Source: Chitinispirillia bacterium (GTDB lineage: Bacteria > Fibrobacterota > Chitinivibrionia > Chitinivibrionales > Chitinispirillaceae). Taken from it: a stretch of 34,044 nt of DNA. Positions 1 through 8,486 of this stretch are shown piece after piece (the stretch's first letter is position 1; each line of letters opens with the position of its first letter). The notes beneath the pieces were generated by a model. The model saw only the letters and a list, made by a program, of their open reading frames with translations, made no database searches and had not been told where the DNA came from. A program made the position numbers and the translations under genes. Location of the stretch: assembly GCA_009786415.1 (NCBI GenBank), contig WQTH01000027.1:1-34044 (forward strand), read 5' to 3'.

Positions 1-315
1 TGCGAGCTCAAGGCGGAAGGGGCGCTCCCGGCCGCCCTCAACTACCGCTGCGGGCTTATAGCCTCCGCCGACGCATTCATGCACCGCCCGGAAGACATCG
101 CCAACCTGCGCAGCCTTTTCCCTGACGTTGCCGCGGTGGAGATGGAAAGCGCGGCGATTGTCCACTGCTGCAGCCTGTTTTCCGTTCCGGCTATAGTTAT
201 ACGCGCCATCTCCGACATTGCCGGCGCAGAATCCCCCGTTACGTTCGACGAGTTCTTGCCCATCGCCTCAAAGCACTCGGCGGAAATTGTCCGGCGCATA
301 ATAAAGATAAATTGA
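1..315 (+). CDS. mtnN: 5'-methylthioadenosine/S-adenosylhomocysteine nucleosidase, C-terminal part (host gene, truncated by window edge)
   Basis: Frame is open from base 1 (CELKAEGALPAALNYRCGLIASADAFMHRPEDI...); VEMESAAIVH and VIRAISDIAG match the conserved MTAN C-terminal motifs. Confidence 0.85.
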   Translation, partial: CELKAEGALPAALNYRCGLIASADAFMHRPEDIANLRSLFPDVAAVEMESAAIVHCCSLFSVPAIVIRAISDIAGAESPVTFDEFLPIASKHSAEIVRRIIKIN

Positions 316-538
316 ATTATCCCGGCACGCTCTTATATTGCCGGCATTTACGCAAAGCCGAGGGCGTTTTTGTAAAATCTTAGAGAACGCAGGGGGGAGT
401 TCGCAAAATTGTGCCTGTCGGCCCATATCGCCGGAGCTTCGCGGCGGTATGTTTTCTCCACGGGAACCTTACGGGGATATATTTCCAGCCTCTGCGCTGC
501 GGGCGACCGGGGGCTGTCGCTCATGCGTGATTTTTTTG

Positions 539-543
539 CGGGG
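539..543. repeat. Left copy of putative 5-bp target-site duplication CGGGG
   Basis: Same 5 bp directly abuts the right terminus at 33693-33697. Confidence 0.75.
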
Positions 544-708
544 TATAGGCTTTTAGGTAGTTTGGGAATTTGAGAGAGATTTTCAGATTTCTGTAAGTCT
601 GCTATTTTCAGGCGTTTAGTCCCCACATCGAACGGTTTTCTCAAATTTCTCAAAACTACCGGAAAGTGGGTAAAATTACCGATTTCATCGCGTAGTTTGG
701 GAAATTTT
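544..708. promoter_or_regulatory. Left end with three putative transposase-binding sites (556-577, 641-660 inverted, 691-708)
   Basis: GGTAGTTTGGGAATTTGAGA; reverse complement GGTAGTTTTGAGAAATTTGA; CGTAGTTTGGGAAATTTT. Confidence 0.75.
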
Positions 709-723
709 CGTTTTTTTGCTAAT

Positions 724-1272
724 TTATTGGTCGAATAGCGATAGCTGGGCGGTGGATTGGTATTTTTCGGAAATTACCTGCCTTACGTGCCGCTCGGAGA
801 CGCCGCAGGCGAGAGCCAATTCTTGGGTGTTGGTGCCGTTAAATGACCTTTCAATGTGCTTTCTAATGGCTATTGAAAGGCCGTTACGGGGGATGTAAAA
901 GCGGCATCCGGGAAAGTTGTGAGCCAGACATTGGGCCGTTTCAGGGCCACATAGCTCGGCAACCCTATCGAGGTGCTCGTTCGAGGATCTGCCGGCAGTT
1001 GGAGCCGGCTGCTTGGAGAGGTGGATGACATCCTCGCGGTTTAGGCCGAGGCGGCCAGCTACCGTGGCGGCGTTGTAGCCGTTGTAATTATCTTTGACGT
1101 ACTGCCAATCATCAGCCTTTTTGGCCGATGCCGGGATGTAGATTTCCAACCCCGGCATCTTGGACATAAGCGCCAACGCGACATCCAGACCACAATGCAG
1201 GGCTACCTCCTGCATTTGCTCCGACTGGATATCGGTGGCGCTTATACCGGCCAAAAGAGGTTCAGCCAACAT
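724..1272 (-). CDS. mor: Mor/C-family transcription activator with two tandem Mor-type domains
   Basis: Two repeats, each with an ...CG...PG...YIP...NG.N...LA...G...V... pattern characteristic of Mor/C proteins. Confidence 0.75.
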   Translation of the reverse strand: MLAEPLLAGISATDIQSEQMQEVALHCGLDVALALMSKMPGLEIYIPASAKKADDWQYVKDNYNGYNAATVAGRLGLNREDVIHLSKQPAPTAGRSSNEHLDRVAELCGPETAQCLAHNFPGCRFYIPRNGLSIAIRKHIERSFNGTNTQELALACGVSERHVRQVISEKYQSTAQLSLFDQ

Positions 1273-1897
1273 CTACTGCCGCCAGATCGAGGTTGATCTG
1301 CTTGTACTCGTCGGTGTCGCCGACCCGCTTATATATCCTTATATAAGCCTTGGAGCCGCTGATCGTGATTGACTCCTTGATCGCCTCCATCGCTTTCATC
1401 CAGAGCGGGTCCTTGATGTCTACCTTGAGCAATCCCATAATCCTCTGAGTGCTGAGCTTGCCGGCGTTGTTGCTTTTGAACGCGAAGTTTACCAGTTTTC
1501 TTAATTCGTCGGACGTGTCCGATATCCAACTTTCCAGACATTCGTCCAGCAGAGCTTTGGCAGCCTCCAAGGACTCGTCGAAAGTGATGTACTCGTTGAT
1601 CGAACGCTGGACGCGATAGCGGCCATCGTAGGAGGTGAGGGTGATGTTGCCTTTGAGCCCGCCTACCTTAGCATCGAACCGCTCCGCGCTCAGCTCGACG
1701 AACGCCTTAACATCGGCCATCGCCTTACTCTTGAAGGCGGCGAGCTCTTCGTTCAACAACAGGGCTTTCGCCACAATCTCATATACGAGGTTGTTACGGG
1801 CCTTGTCTATCTCCTTTACGATGTCCTCCGGGACAAGACAGCCGCGGTGATCCATCATAAAGCCTTCCGGTATTTGTACTTCTTTTGAGCCTGACAT
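1262..1897 (-). CDS. DUF3164-like Mu-phage early protein
   Basis: IPEGFMMDHRGCLVPEDIVKEIDKARNNLV start and position next to GemA/MuB. Confidence 0.75.
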   Translation of the reverse strand: MSGSKEVQIPEGFMMDHRGCLVPEDIVKEIDKARNNLVYEIVAKALLLNEELAAFKSKAMADVKAFVELSAERFDAKVGGLKGNITLTSYDGRYRVQRSINEYITFDESLEAAKALLDECLESWISDTSDELRKLVNFAFKSNNAGKLSTQRIMGLLKVDIKDPLWMKAMEAIKESITISGSKAYIRIYKRVGDTDEYKQINLDLAAVDVG

Positions 1898-1901
1898 AAT
1901 T

Positions 1902-2375
1902 CTACACCTCCTCGGTTTTGGGTTGTTGTTTTTTCATTGCCACCAGCGTTCGGATCACCTTCCCGACGCGCTCACGCGGCAGCCATCTGATGTGGCTGAT
2001 TTGAAAGCGCTTTTCGAGAAAGTTATTGAGAGCTTGCGCCCTCTCAGATTCCGGTGCGCGGGAGACTTCGTTCCACATTGCGCGGATCATCGCCTGCTGT
2101 TTGAAGGTCGCCACTTCGTTACTGTCCGCACAGCGTACCTTGCCGCTTAAAACATCGTCCGCGCTTGCCGTCTTTACGCGCCGGGGCGGGAACGATAGGG
2201 CACCGCCGGGCACTAACCGCATCAGCGCCTCAATCAGTTCCTTCACTCCCGGCCCTGTCAGTTCTTTCGATGATTCCACACCGAAGCCCGAAAGCAGGGC
2301 ACGGTAGTCTTCGTCCGCCATGCCTATCTTCGACTTCAGCGTGTGGATCATCGAGAGTTGGCCACGTGTCGCCAT
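1902..2375 (-). CDS. gemA: GemA-like regulatory protein (DUF1018)
   Basis: MIHTLKSKIGMADEDYRALLSGFGVESSKELT and IRWLPRERVGKVIRTL resemble GemA. Confidence 0.8.
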   Translation of the reverse strand: MATRGQLSMIHTLKSKIGMADEDYRALLSGFGVESSKELTGPGVKELIEALMRLVPGGALSFPPRRVKTASADDVLSGKVRCADSNEVATFKQQAMIRAMWNEVSRAPESERAQALNNFLEKRFQISHIRWLPRERVGKVIRTLVAMKKQQPKTEEV

Positions 2376-3343
2376 CAGGACATTGCCTCCAACTTTACGA
2401 ACTTGCCGGCAGCCTCTATGACACTTTCGTCGATCGCCATATTATTAATTTTCGCAATGTGCTGTGAGCGTGTTACTATTTTGAACAGGCGGCGGGTGTT
2501 CCCGGCGCTTTCCCGGTGGAATGCCTTGTGAAGTGTCTCGCCGCAATCCGGCAGCAGTACCGCGAGTATTGCCGAGGTATCTTTCTCCTTGAGCGCGATC
2601 AACTTTATAGCGATACCTACCCGGCTGTAGAGCTGTGCGTACTCACCGTTGAGACCTTTAAGATTAGCCAATAATTTGGGCATACCTGTCAACAGAATGC
2701 CGATGCCGGTTTTGTCGTGGAGACGGCGCAGTAACTCCAGCGCCTTGTACGGGAGCTGTTCGGCCTCGTCTACAATCAACAAGCGACCGCTGCCTTTGAG
2801 CCGACGGCAGCACTCTACGAAGACATCATAAAGATTCCCGCGGGACGTGCCGCCTATAAGTTCACGCAATTCGCCAAATAACACTTTAGCCGTATAGCAC
2901 GGGTCGGCCTCAATAAGGATTACATCGGAGTGCCGCCTTGTGTATTCGCGTACCGACTCGGTTTTACCCAAACCCGCCGCTGAATAGCAGACACCTATTT
3001 CGCCGACTACGTGGCAGTTACGCGCGATTTCAAAGACACGCTTAGACGCCGACGTTTCGATGAACCCCCTTTCTATCTTTGGCGATGCCGACTTGTCTTT
3101 TTCGCGTGCCATAACCGCGAGGACCTTCTTGTAAACAGCCAATACATCACCTGGATACTTACCCGCCGCGAACTGGCTAAGCGTAGCCGCGCTGATACCG
3201 GCAGCCTTAGCCATTGTGGCCAGAGACCAGTCACGCTCTTCAAGCCACGTTTTCAGGTCGTCCCTGAATTCAGCCACGCTGAACTTCTCTGTTGCGTACT
3301 GCGCTTTTCCGCCGCGCACTCCATCATTAATGTCTACCATCAC
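2375..3343 (-). CDS. B: MuB-like transposition target AAA+ ATPase
   Basis: N-terminal HTH, Walker A-like SAAGLGKTES, Walker B-like LLIVDEAEQ; adjacent to transposase. Confidence 0.88.
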   Translation of the reverse strand: MMVDINDGVRGGKAQYATEKFSVAEFRDDLKTWLEERDWSLATMAKAAGISAATLSQFAAGKYPGDVLAVYKKVLAVMAREKDKSASPKIERGFIETSASKRVFEIARNCHVVGEIGVCYSAAGLGKTESVREYTRRHSDVILIEADPCYTAKVLFGELRELIGGTSRGNLYDVFVECCRRLKGSGRLLIVDEAEQLPYKALELLRRLHDKTGIGILLTGMPKLLANLKGLNGEYAQLYSRVGIAIKLIALKEKDTSAILAVLLPDCGETLHKAFHRESAGNTRRLFKIVTRSQHIAKINNMAIDESVIEAAGKFVKLEAMS

Positions 3344-3401
3344 TTACCCCTTCCGTTTATGGTTATAAAGTGGCGCGGCGGGAGTGCCGCACCGGTTGTA
3401 T

Positions 3402-5450
3402 CTATCCCGCTTTAAATATTGCAACTTCGTTAAAATCGTCTTCATCGTCACGATCTGCTTCCAGACCGAATAACGGCTTCTTGCGCGGTGGGACAATACT
3501 GTCCATACCGAGGATGGACATATCTTGTAGACCCTCCTCCTTCTGTGCCGCTATTTTGGCGAGTACTTCCGCCTTGCTCGTTATCATTATATGGCCGTCC
3601 GTATTATGGATATTAGAAAGCTCTGTACCGTCATCATTACTTGCCGCTTTAGCGTATACGCCTAACCCGCGAAGCGCAACCTCCGGCGTAATGACGCAAC
3701 TTGGAACAGCCGCTTCTTTAGTAGCCTTAATCACATAACCCTTCATATTGGAAGCCTCCTTCAACTTGTCCCGACCGATGTCATCATCAACATTGAAAGG
3801 AACATCCCAAACCGCTTTAGCGCTACAGATAAATGCGCAGGTCGCCGCATCGTATACATCTGCATAGTCTAACGCGCTATGCAGGCGCTCAAGATAAACC
3901 TTTCGGCGGTCTGGCGGTTGAATGGTTAGTGGTATATACGTACCGCGCAAATCACTATCTCTAATTCCACCGCGAGCCATAGTGAGGTCTTTGGATGTTC
4001 GATAGCAGAGTTTATCGAGTTGGTCTATAGGTATCTCCCGCACCTTACCATCTTTTCTTGCAATAGGGTACTCTTCATTCCAAATCTGAGACGGCGACAG
4101 CCCCTTATGGTGGCCCGACGTGAACGGCATCTTTGGCTGGACGTTTACAACATAATCTTGAAGACGCCTTACAAATTCGTCAAAAGTCTCTATTGCGCCG
4201 GACGCTACATTTTTTTCAAGGCACTCCGGCTTTTTAGCTACGCTTCCACCACAAAACCCTTTGAACCACACGGATGTACTCGCGTGAAGCGTTCTAAACA
4301 TCCGCTCGATATGCTTTGTTTGCGGGTTGTACGGGATTGCAAAGTGAACCTTCATACCCAACTGATGAGCCATAGAAAGGCGCTTGCTGCCCTTCCGGCC
4401 CCCTGTGAGGTCTTTTGCGCGAAAGTCTTTGCCATTATCCACGAGAATACTACTGGGCGCTCCATACTCTGACATTGCCGCGTAAATAGCGGTAAAAATA
4501 TCGTCTGCGTTAGGGTCGCCAATATAAGCAAAAGCCGAAAGTATCATCCGCGACTTAACGTCTGCCCAAACAGTAACCCACGCGCGCTGGGGCTTTTTAT
4601 AACCATTAACCATCACGAGAGTATCAGCCAGAAAATGGTCGGCCATCCAATACTCTCCGGCAAGCACTCCGCTATCATCCCTTTTGATATACGGGGCGCA
4701 TTTTCTGTTATATGCGGCAAAACCCTCTCTTGCCAAAACGGCCACAGAGTTGGGGGTTCTGTTTTTATACGCACGGTCAAGCGTACCCACCTTTGGAAGC
4801 CCCGTCAAGCTACTGCCGTTCTCAATCTCCAAGCCTGCGGCAACTTGCCACGCTTTGGCCTTGCTGACCCCGGTGTTCATTTCTATGCAGGCTTTATAGG
4901 TTTCATACATAGACTCAGGGGCAGTCGTCTTGCCGCGATTTTTGCCATAGCCACCGAGCAGGGCGGCTTTGCCACCCTCGCGGAACTTTTTGAGCTTCGC
5001 GTATACTGTCTTAACAGTAATCGTTTTTTCGGGATGTTCTTGGTTGTATTGCTCAACGACCGCCGCAAGCGTCAATGTTCCCCTGTGTTTTTGGTAATCG
5101 GAGACAATCGGGTAGTAAGTATCAAACTGCACCCTGTTGTAATGCGGGGCGTTATTGTAGAGTTCGAGGAATTCCATATCTAACCCCGCACTCGGCGTAT
5201 TTGCTGCCATGGGTGGGCCTTGAACAGCTGTAGGCTCCACTTCACAAACCGGGGCACACTCTTCCTGCGCCGGTTCTTGGGGGACAATGGCGTGGCAACG
5301 CTTTTGGATGTTGCCGGGGAGAGTAGACAATAATACCTCCGCCCCGGCAGGGGACGGGCGATAACGCACGGGCCTGCCGTGCGTATCACGGAAAGCCTGT
5401 GCGGTTACTCCCATCTTGTCAGCGACATCTTTAAGCGCTACCCACACCAC
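3402..5450 (-). CDS. A: MuA-like DDE transposase
   Basis: DDE pattern: MADHFL, ILVDNGKDF, KHIERMFRTLH; Mu-type N-terminal HTH. Confidence 0.92.
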   Translation of the reverse strand: MVWVALKDVADKMGVTAQAFRDTHGRPVRYRPSPAGAEVLLSTLPGNIQKRCHAIVPQEPAQEECAPVCEVEPTAVQGPPMAANTPSAGLDMEFLELYNNAPHYNRVQFDTYYPIVSDYQKHRGTLTLAAVVEQYNQEHPEKTITVKTVYAKLKKFREGGKAALLGGYGKNRGKTTAPESMYETYKACIEMNTGVSKAKAWQVAAGLEIENGSSLTGLPKVGTLDRAYKNRTPNSVAVLAREGFAAYNRKCAPYIKRDDSGVLAGEYWMADHFLADTLVMVNGYKKPQRAWVTVWADVKSRMILSAFAYIGDPNADDIFTAIYAAMSEYGAPSSILVDNGKDFRAKDLTGGRKGSKRLSMAHQLGMKVHFAIPYNPQTKHIERMFRTLHASTSVWFKGFCGGSVAKKPECLEKNVASGAIETFDEFVRRLQDYVVNVQPKMPFTSGHHKGLSPSQIWNEEYPIARKDGKVREIPIDQLDKLCYRTSKDLTMARGGIRDSDLRGTYIPLTIQPPDRRKVYLERLHSALDYADVYDAATCAFICSAKAVWDVPFNVDDDIGRDKLKEASNMKGYVIKATKEAAVPSCVITPEVALRGLGVYAKAASNDDGTELSNIHNTDGHIMITSKAEVLAKIAAQKEEGLQDMSILGMDSIVPPRKKPLFGLEADRDDEDDFNEVAIFKAG

Positions 5451-5481
5451 TCTTAACCCCCTTTTTACAAGCGTTTAAGAG

Positions 5482-6741
5482 CTACTCAATACAGTACCCA
5501 TAACGAGCGCGGCAACTCATCCACCGACCGTGAGCCTCTTTCTCAGACAAGGTAGCATCCAACAGCGTGCAGCCCTGATACTGAAAGTGCCGCGCAATAG
5601 TCTCGCGGGGGCCCATAACAATATCCTCGACATTGTGGACAAAAGGCAGCCGCACCTTGCTGAAAGAAACGCTGGGTTCTTCATCATAGCCGCAGATAAC
5701 GACAACCTTTGACTCCGTGTCCGTATAGCCGCCGGGCTTTTTCTTGGTACGGGGTGGGTAGAACGCCAACACGTCTTTAGGGACGAGGTTCCACGCTGCC
5801 GCCAGCTCGTAGGCTTTGTGGGCGTGGATGCTCAAAGCCTCAATCATAACCAGCGACTCGTTCAATATGTGGCTATGTATCGGGAACGCGGCGAGCGTTT
5901 CGACCTTCGAGTTATAGAAGTTGGGCGAGGCATAGACTACGCCGTGGCAGTCCTCGTCATTAGCGGGGGCCTTGGGATTGTTCGTCTTCTTGGGATTAAT
6001 ACCCGCTTTCGTCAGCCGCTTTTCTTCGCGCCGCTCTTCGGCCTGCTTGCGGAGCTTCTTCTTGTTGACAGCGTCACCGCTACGGATGCCGTCGAGGAGG
6101 GTGAGCTGTTTTTTTGCAGGTTGAAGGCTTAACTCGTACGCGCAGTTTATAGAGATTGCCGCCTCATCGAGAGCGTTTTGGACGGCTTCTATGGTTTGAT
6201 CGCTGTAAACAGCCTTAACGTTCTCATAAGTACCATGACTACCCAAGCCGGATACCCGTATAGCATAATCGCGCGTTTTTTCACCTTTGCGGATAGGGTA
6301 GGTTTGGTTTGGGATGTCCACTCCACCATTTTTTGGCGGAGCACCCCGGCGTTCCCCTACATCCGCAATAACCGCTTCGGCAATAGCCAACATCTCACGG
6401 GGCGTGAACGGCTTGCGCTGGTTGTTTTCCTCTATCTCTGCGGCCTTAGGGTTAATAAGTGTCTTTATAATGGCAGGGATAGCCTCTCTTTTGAGATGGT
6501 CTCTGTACGCCATATACCTCCGCCCACCTGCCACAAGGAGATACTTACCCGTGGTAGCTGTGGACGCAACGACCGTAATTGGGTGCTGCAAACCCGTCTC
6601 GGCGATTGAGTCCGCAAGCCCCTTGGTGTCACCGTAGTTTTGACGGAACCGCTGTCCAAGGACAATGTTTTCCAATGGGATTTCGGTCACAATATCACCG
6701 CCCTGCACTCCAACAGCTACAGCATCGCTTTTACTTTTCAC
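5482..6741 (-). CDS. ParB-like nuclease-domain protein with C-terminal MT-A70-like (possibly degenerate) region
   Basis: N-terminal IPLENIVLGQRFRQNYGDTKGLADSIAETGLQHPITV...LVAGGRRYMAYRDH; C-terminal VVYASPNF... Confidence 0.7.
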   Translation of the reverse strand: MKSKSDAVAVGVQGGDIVTEIPLENIVLGQRFRQNYGDTKGLADSIAETGLQHPITVVASTATTGKYLLVAGGRRYMAYRDHLKREAIPAIIKTLINPKAAEIEENNQRKPFTPREMLAIAEAVIADVGERRGAPPKNGGVDIPNQTYPIRKGEKTRDYAIRVSGLGSHGTYENVKAVYSDQTIEAVQNALDEAAISINCAYELSLQPAKKQLTLLDGIRSGDAVNKKKLRKQAEERREEKRLTKAGINPKKTNNPKAPANDEDCHGVVYASPNFYNSKVETLAAFPIHSHILNESLVMIEALSIHAHKAYELAAAWNLVPKDVLAFYPPRTKKKPGGYTDTESKVVVICGYDEEPSVSFSKVRLPFVHNVEDIVMGPRETIARHFQYQGCTLLDATLSEKEAHGRWMSCRARYGYCIE

Positions 6742-6913
6742 AAACTACCTCCTCTGGTTTATGGTTTAAAAGTTCAAGTACTCGTTCCGCAACTTTACCC
6801 ATTGCCACCTCACGCGCAAGCAGGGCAATAACATCTTTGTCATTTGGGTTAATCAAGCCTTTATACTTGACGATTCCTTGGGCGATTTCCTCTTGGTTTG
6901 GGAATACGTACAT
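6731..6913 (-). CDS. Small early hypothetical protein
   Basis: 60 aa ORF overlapping the downstream gene, in the early operon. Confidence 0.55.
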   Translation of the reverse strand: MYVFPNQEEIAQGIVKYKGLINPNDKDVIALLAREVAMGKVAERVLELLNHKPEEVVCEK

Positions 6914-7375
6914 TTATAGTTTCACCTCCGCGCTCATATCTTTTAACGCTTCTCGCAGTACTACGGTAATAGCTGAAAGGTTTTTAAGTACAAAGCGACG
7001 TTCCACATCTTTTGTTGCGCGCCCAAAATTTTTAAAAAACCGCACTCTGTACCAAGGAGAGTTAGACACCTGTACCACCTCAAAGTGCAAACTCCTCAGT
7101 GTAACAGGGGTGTTTGTACAACAATCCTCTTCAACCCTGATAACTTCATCCGGGTCAGAGAAAAAACTCTGTACGTCAACGCCGAGGACCTTTGCAATAA
7201 GGGGGAGTTTGTTTGCCCTAGGGTACTTACCTGCTCCCCAGCCCGATACACTGGATTGGTCTACTCCAACGGCCGCTGCCAACTCCGCCTGCGTCATACC
7301 TGCCTCGCGCATGGCCTTTAGGATGCGTGGGCCAATGGCGGTAGCCCCTCCCGTATCTCTACTCTTTACCATCAC
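6914..7375 (-). CDS. XRE-family HTH transcriptional regulator
   Basis: MREAGMTQAELAAAVGVDQSSVSGWGAGKYPRANKLPLIAKVLGV. Confidence 0.8.
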   Translation of the reverse strand: MMVKSRDTGGATAIGPRILKAMREAGMTQAELAAAVGVDQSSVSGWGAGKYPRANKLPLIAKVLGVDVQSFFSDPDEVIRVEEDCCTNTPVTLRSLHFEVVQVSNSPWYRVRFFKNFGRATKDVERRFVLKNLSAITVVLREALKDMSAEVKL

Positions 7376-7464
7376 ACCAATCCCTTCCGTTTATGGTTTT
7401 TTGGCAGCACTACACCGCCAATGCACTTTATTTTGCAATAACCTTGACACGATACTTATATTAT

Positions 7465-7668
7465 CTATGCAACACCAACCAGCTCTTTTGCCAGAGCCGA
7501 AAGTTGTTCGTTGGTGAAGCCCTCCACCGCATGTAGGATCCGTGCGGAGGTGACTTCGCCAGAAAGGACTTGAATCACATTGGAGTGGTAGAATCCGTTG
7601 CCTCTGGCCCACTCGGCCGCTTTTAGGCCGGAATAGGCTAGTGCAATGGCAAAATTGCGCTTTAGCAT
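7465..7668 (-). CDS. Small HTH-like protein, Ner/Cro-like candidate
   Basis: First gene of the leftward early operon, divergent from the rightward HTH gene; good SD (AAGGAGCTCCTATG). Confidence 0.5.
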   Translation of the reverse strand: MLKRNFAIALAYSGLKAAEWARGNGFYHSNVIQVLSGEVTSARILHAVEGFTNEQLSALAKELVGVA

Positions 7669-7763
7669 AGGAGCTCCTTATAGAGTGATTACTCTGTATC
7701 GACGTAATTTAACAACACTATATAGTAAATTTACATTGTTTTGTTGTAAAAAGCAAGGAAAAA
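7669..7763. promoter_or_regulatory. Putative divergent early/repressor control region
   Basis: Palindromes ACTATATAGT (7717-7726) and GTAAATTTAC (7725-7734); leftward TTTACA-17-TACTAT and rightward TTAACA-17-TACATT promoter-like sequences. Confidence 0.6.
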
Positions 7764-8303
7764 ATGAAAAAAAACGACTTTTCTTTAATTCGTGAGATTT
7801 ATAGCCTTCCCCAAGGCGATATTGCGGTGGATTTCGGGCTTTCCCAACAGACTTATGCAAAATATGAGACTGGGAAAACCCAGCGAATCCCCATCGAGTT
7901 CATAACGGCCTTCGCCGCCCGTTTCCACGTGAATTTGGCGTGGTTTCAAAGTGGCACGGTAACGGACAGAATGCGGAAAGATGTAAAATTCGCCATAAAA
8001 TTGCTCAAAGACCCCTATGATGCCACCAAGCGCCTAAATGTCCCAATAGCATTCCTTGGGGCGATTGGCGAGGGAAAGGTAATCCCCTCAGAGGAGTTCC
8101 TTGATAGGGTCAACAAGGAATATCTCAAGGCCAAGGAAGAAATCGTGGCAAAAGATGAAATAACAGGCGAAACCACTCATATACCCGAAGATGGCTATCC
8201 AAAGATAATTTTCGACCTCCAAGCCGAAAACCGCCGCCTAACCCAGACAATAGACCATCTGAACAAGTATATTTCGTTACTGGAAGAGAAGCAGGGAAAA
8301 TAA
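7764..8303 (+). CDS. HTH regulator, candidate phage repressor
   Basis: LPQGDIAVDFGLSQQTYAKYETGKTQRIPIEFITAFAARFHVNLAWF; divergent from the early operon. Confidence 0.7.
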   Translation: MKKNDFSLIREIYSLPQGDIAVDFGLSQQTYAKYETGKTQRIPIEFITAFAARFHVNLAWFQSGTVTDRMRKDVKFAIKLLKDPYDATKRLNVPIAFLGAIGEGKVIPSEEFLDRVNKEYLKAKEEIVAKDEITGETTHIPEDGYPKIIFDLQAENRRLTQTIDHLNKYISLLEEKQGK

Positions 8304-8325
8304 ATGTGCCGAATTCGGCACATTT
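8302..8325. repeat. 24-bp perfect palindrome AAATGTGCCGAATTCGGCACATTT
   Basis: Directly read; overlaps the stop codon of the 7764..8303 gene. Confidence 0.9.
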
Positions 8326-8432
8326 TCCGCGACTATACATTTTTATCCCCAAAGGTGCCAACCTCCCCCGCCCGTCCCCTGTGCCACCGTAAGAAAAAAT
8401 TGGACATTTGTAACGCTAAATATTAGATTATT

Positions 8433-8451
8433 ATAGCTACTTAATAGCTAT
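8433..8451. promoter_or_regulatory. Dyad ATAGCTA-N5-TAGCTAT upstream of the GIY-YIG gene
   Basis: Directly read; AT-rich region with TTGGAC-17-TTAGAT promoter-like sequence at 8400-8428. Confidence 0.45.
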
Positions 8452-8486
8452 TTTATCAACCATAACAATGAAAATCGGGGGTGCGT

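Noticed and set aside
465-485. TACGGGGAT at ~470-478 as an alternative left duplication partner for the right flank TACGGGGATT
   Set aside because: It is not adjacent to the inverted TATA end or correctly spaced from the transposase-site motif; 539-543 fits both.
4020-4472. 150-aa plus-strand ORF antisense to MuA (and similar 4635..5183)
   Set aside because: Lies fully antisense to a well-supported transposase; composition is that of a shadow ORF.
6579-7517. 312-aa plus-strand ORF
   Set aside because: Antisense across the ParB-like, small and HTH early genes; no recognisable domain.
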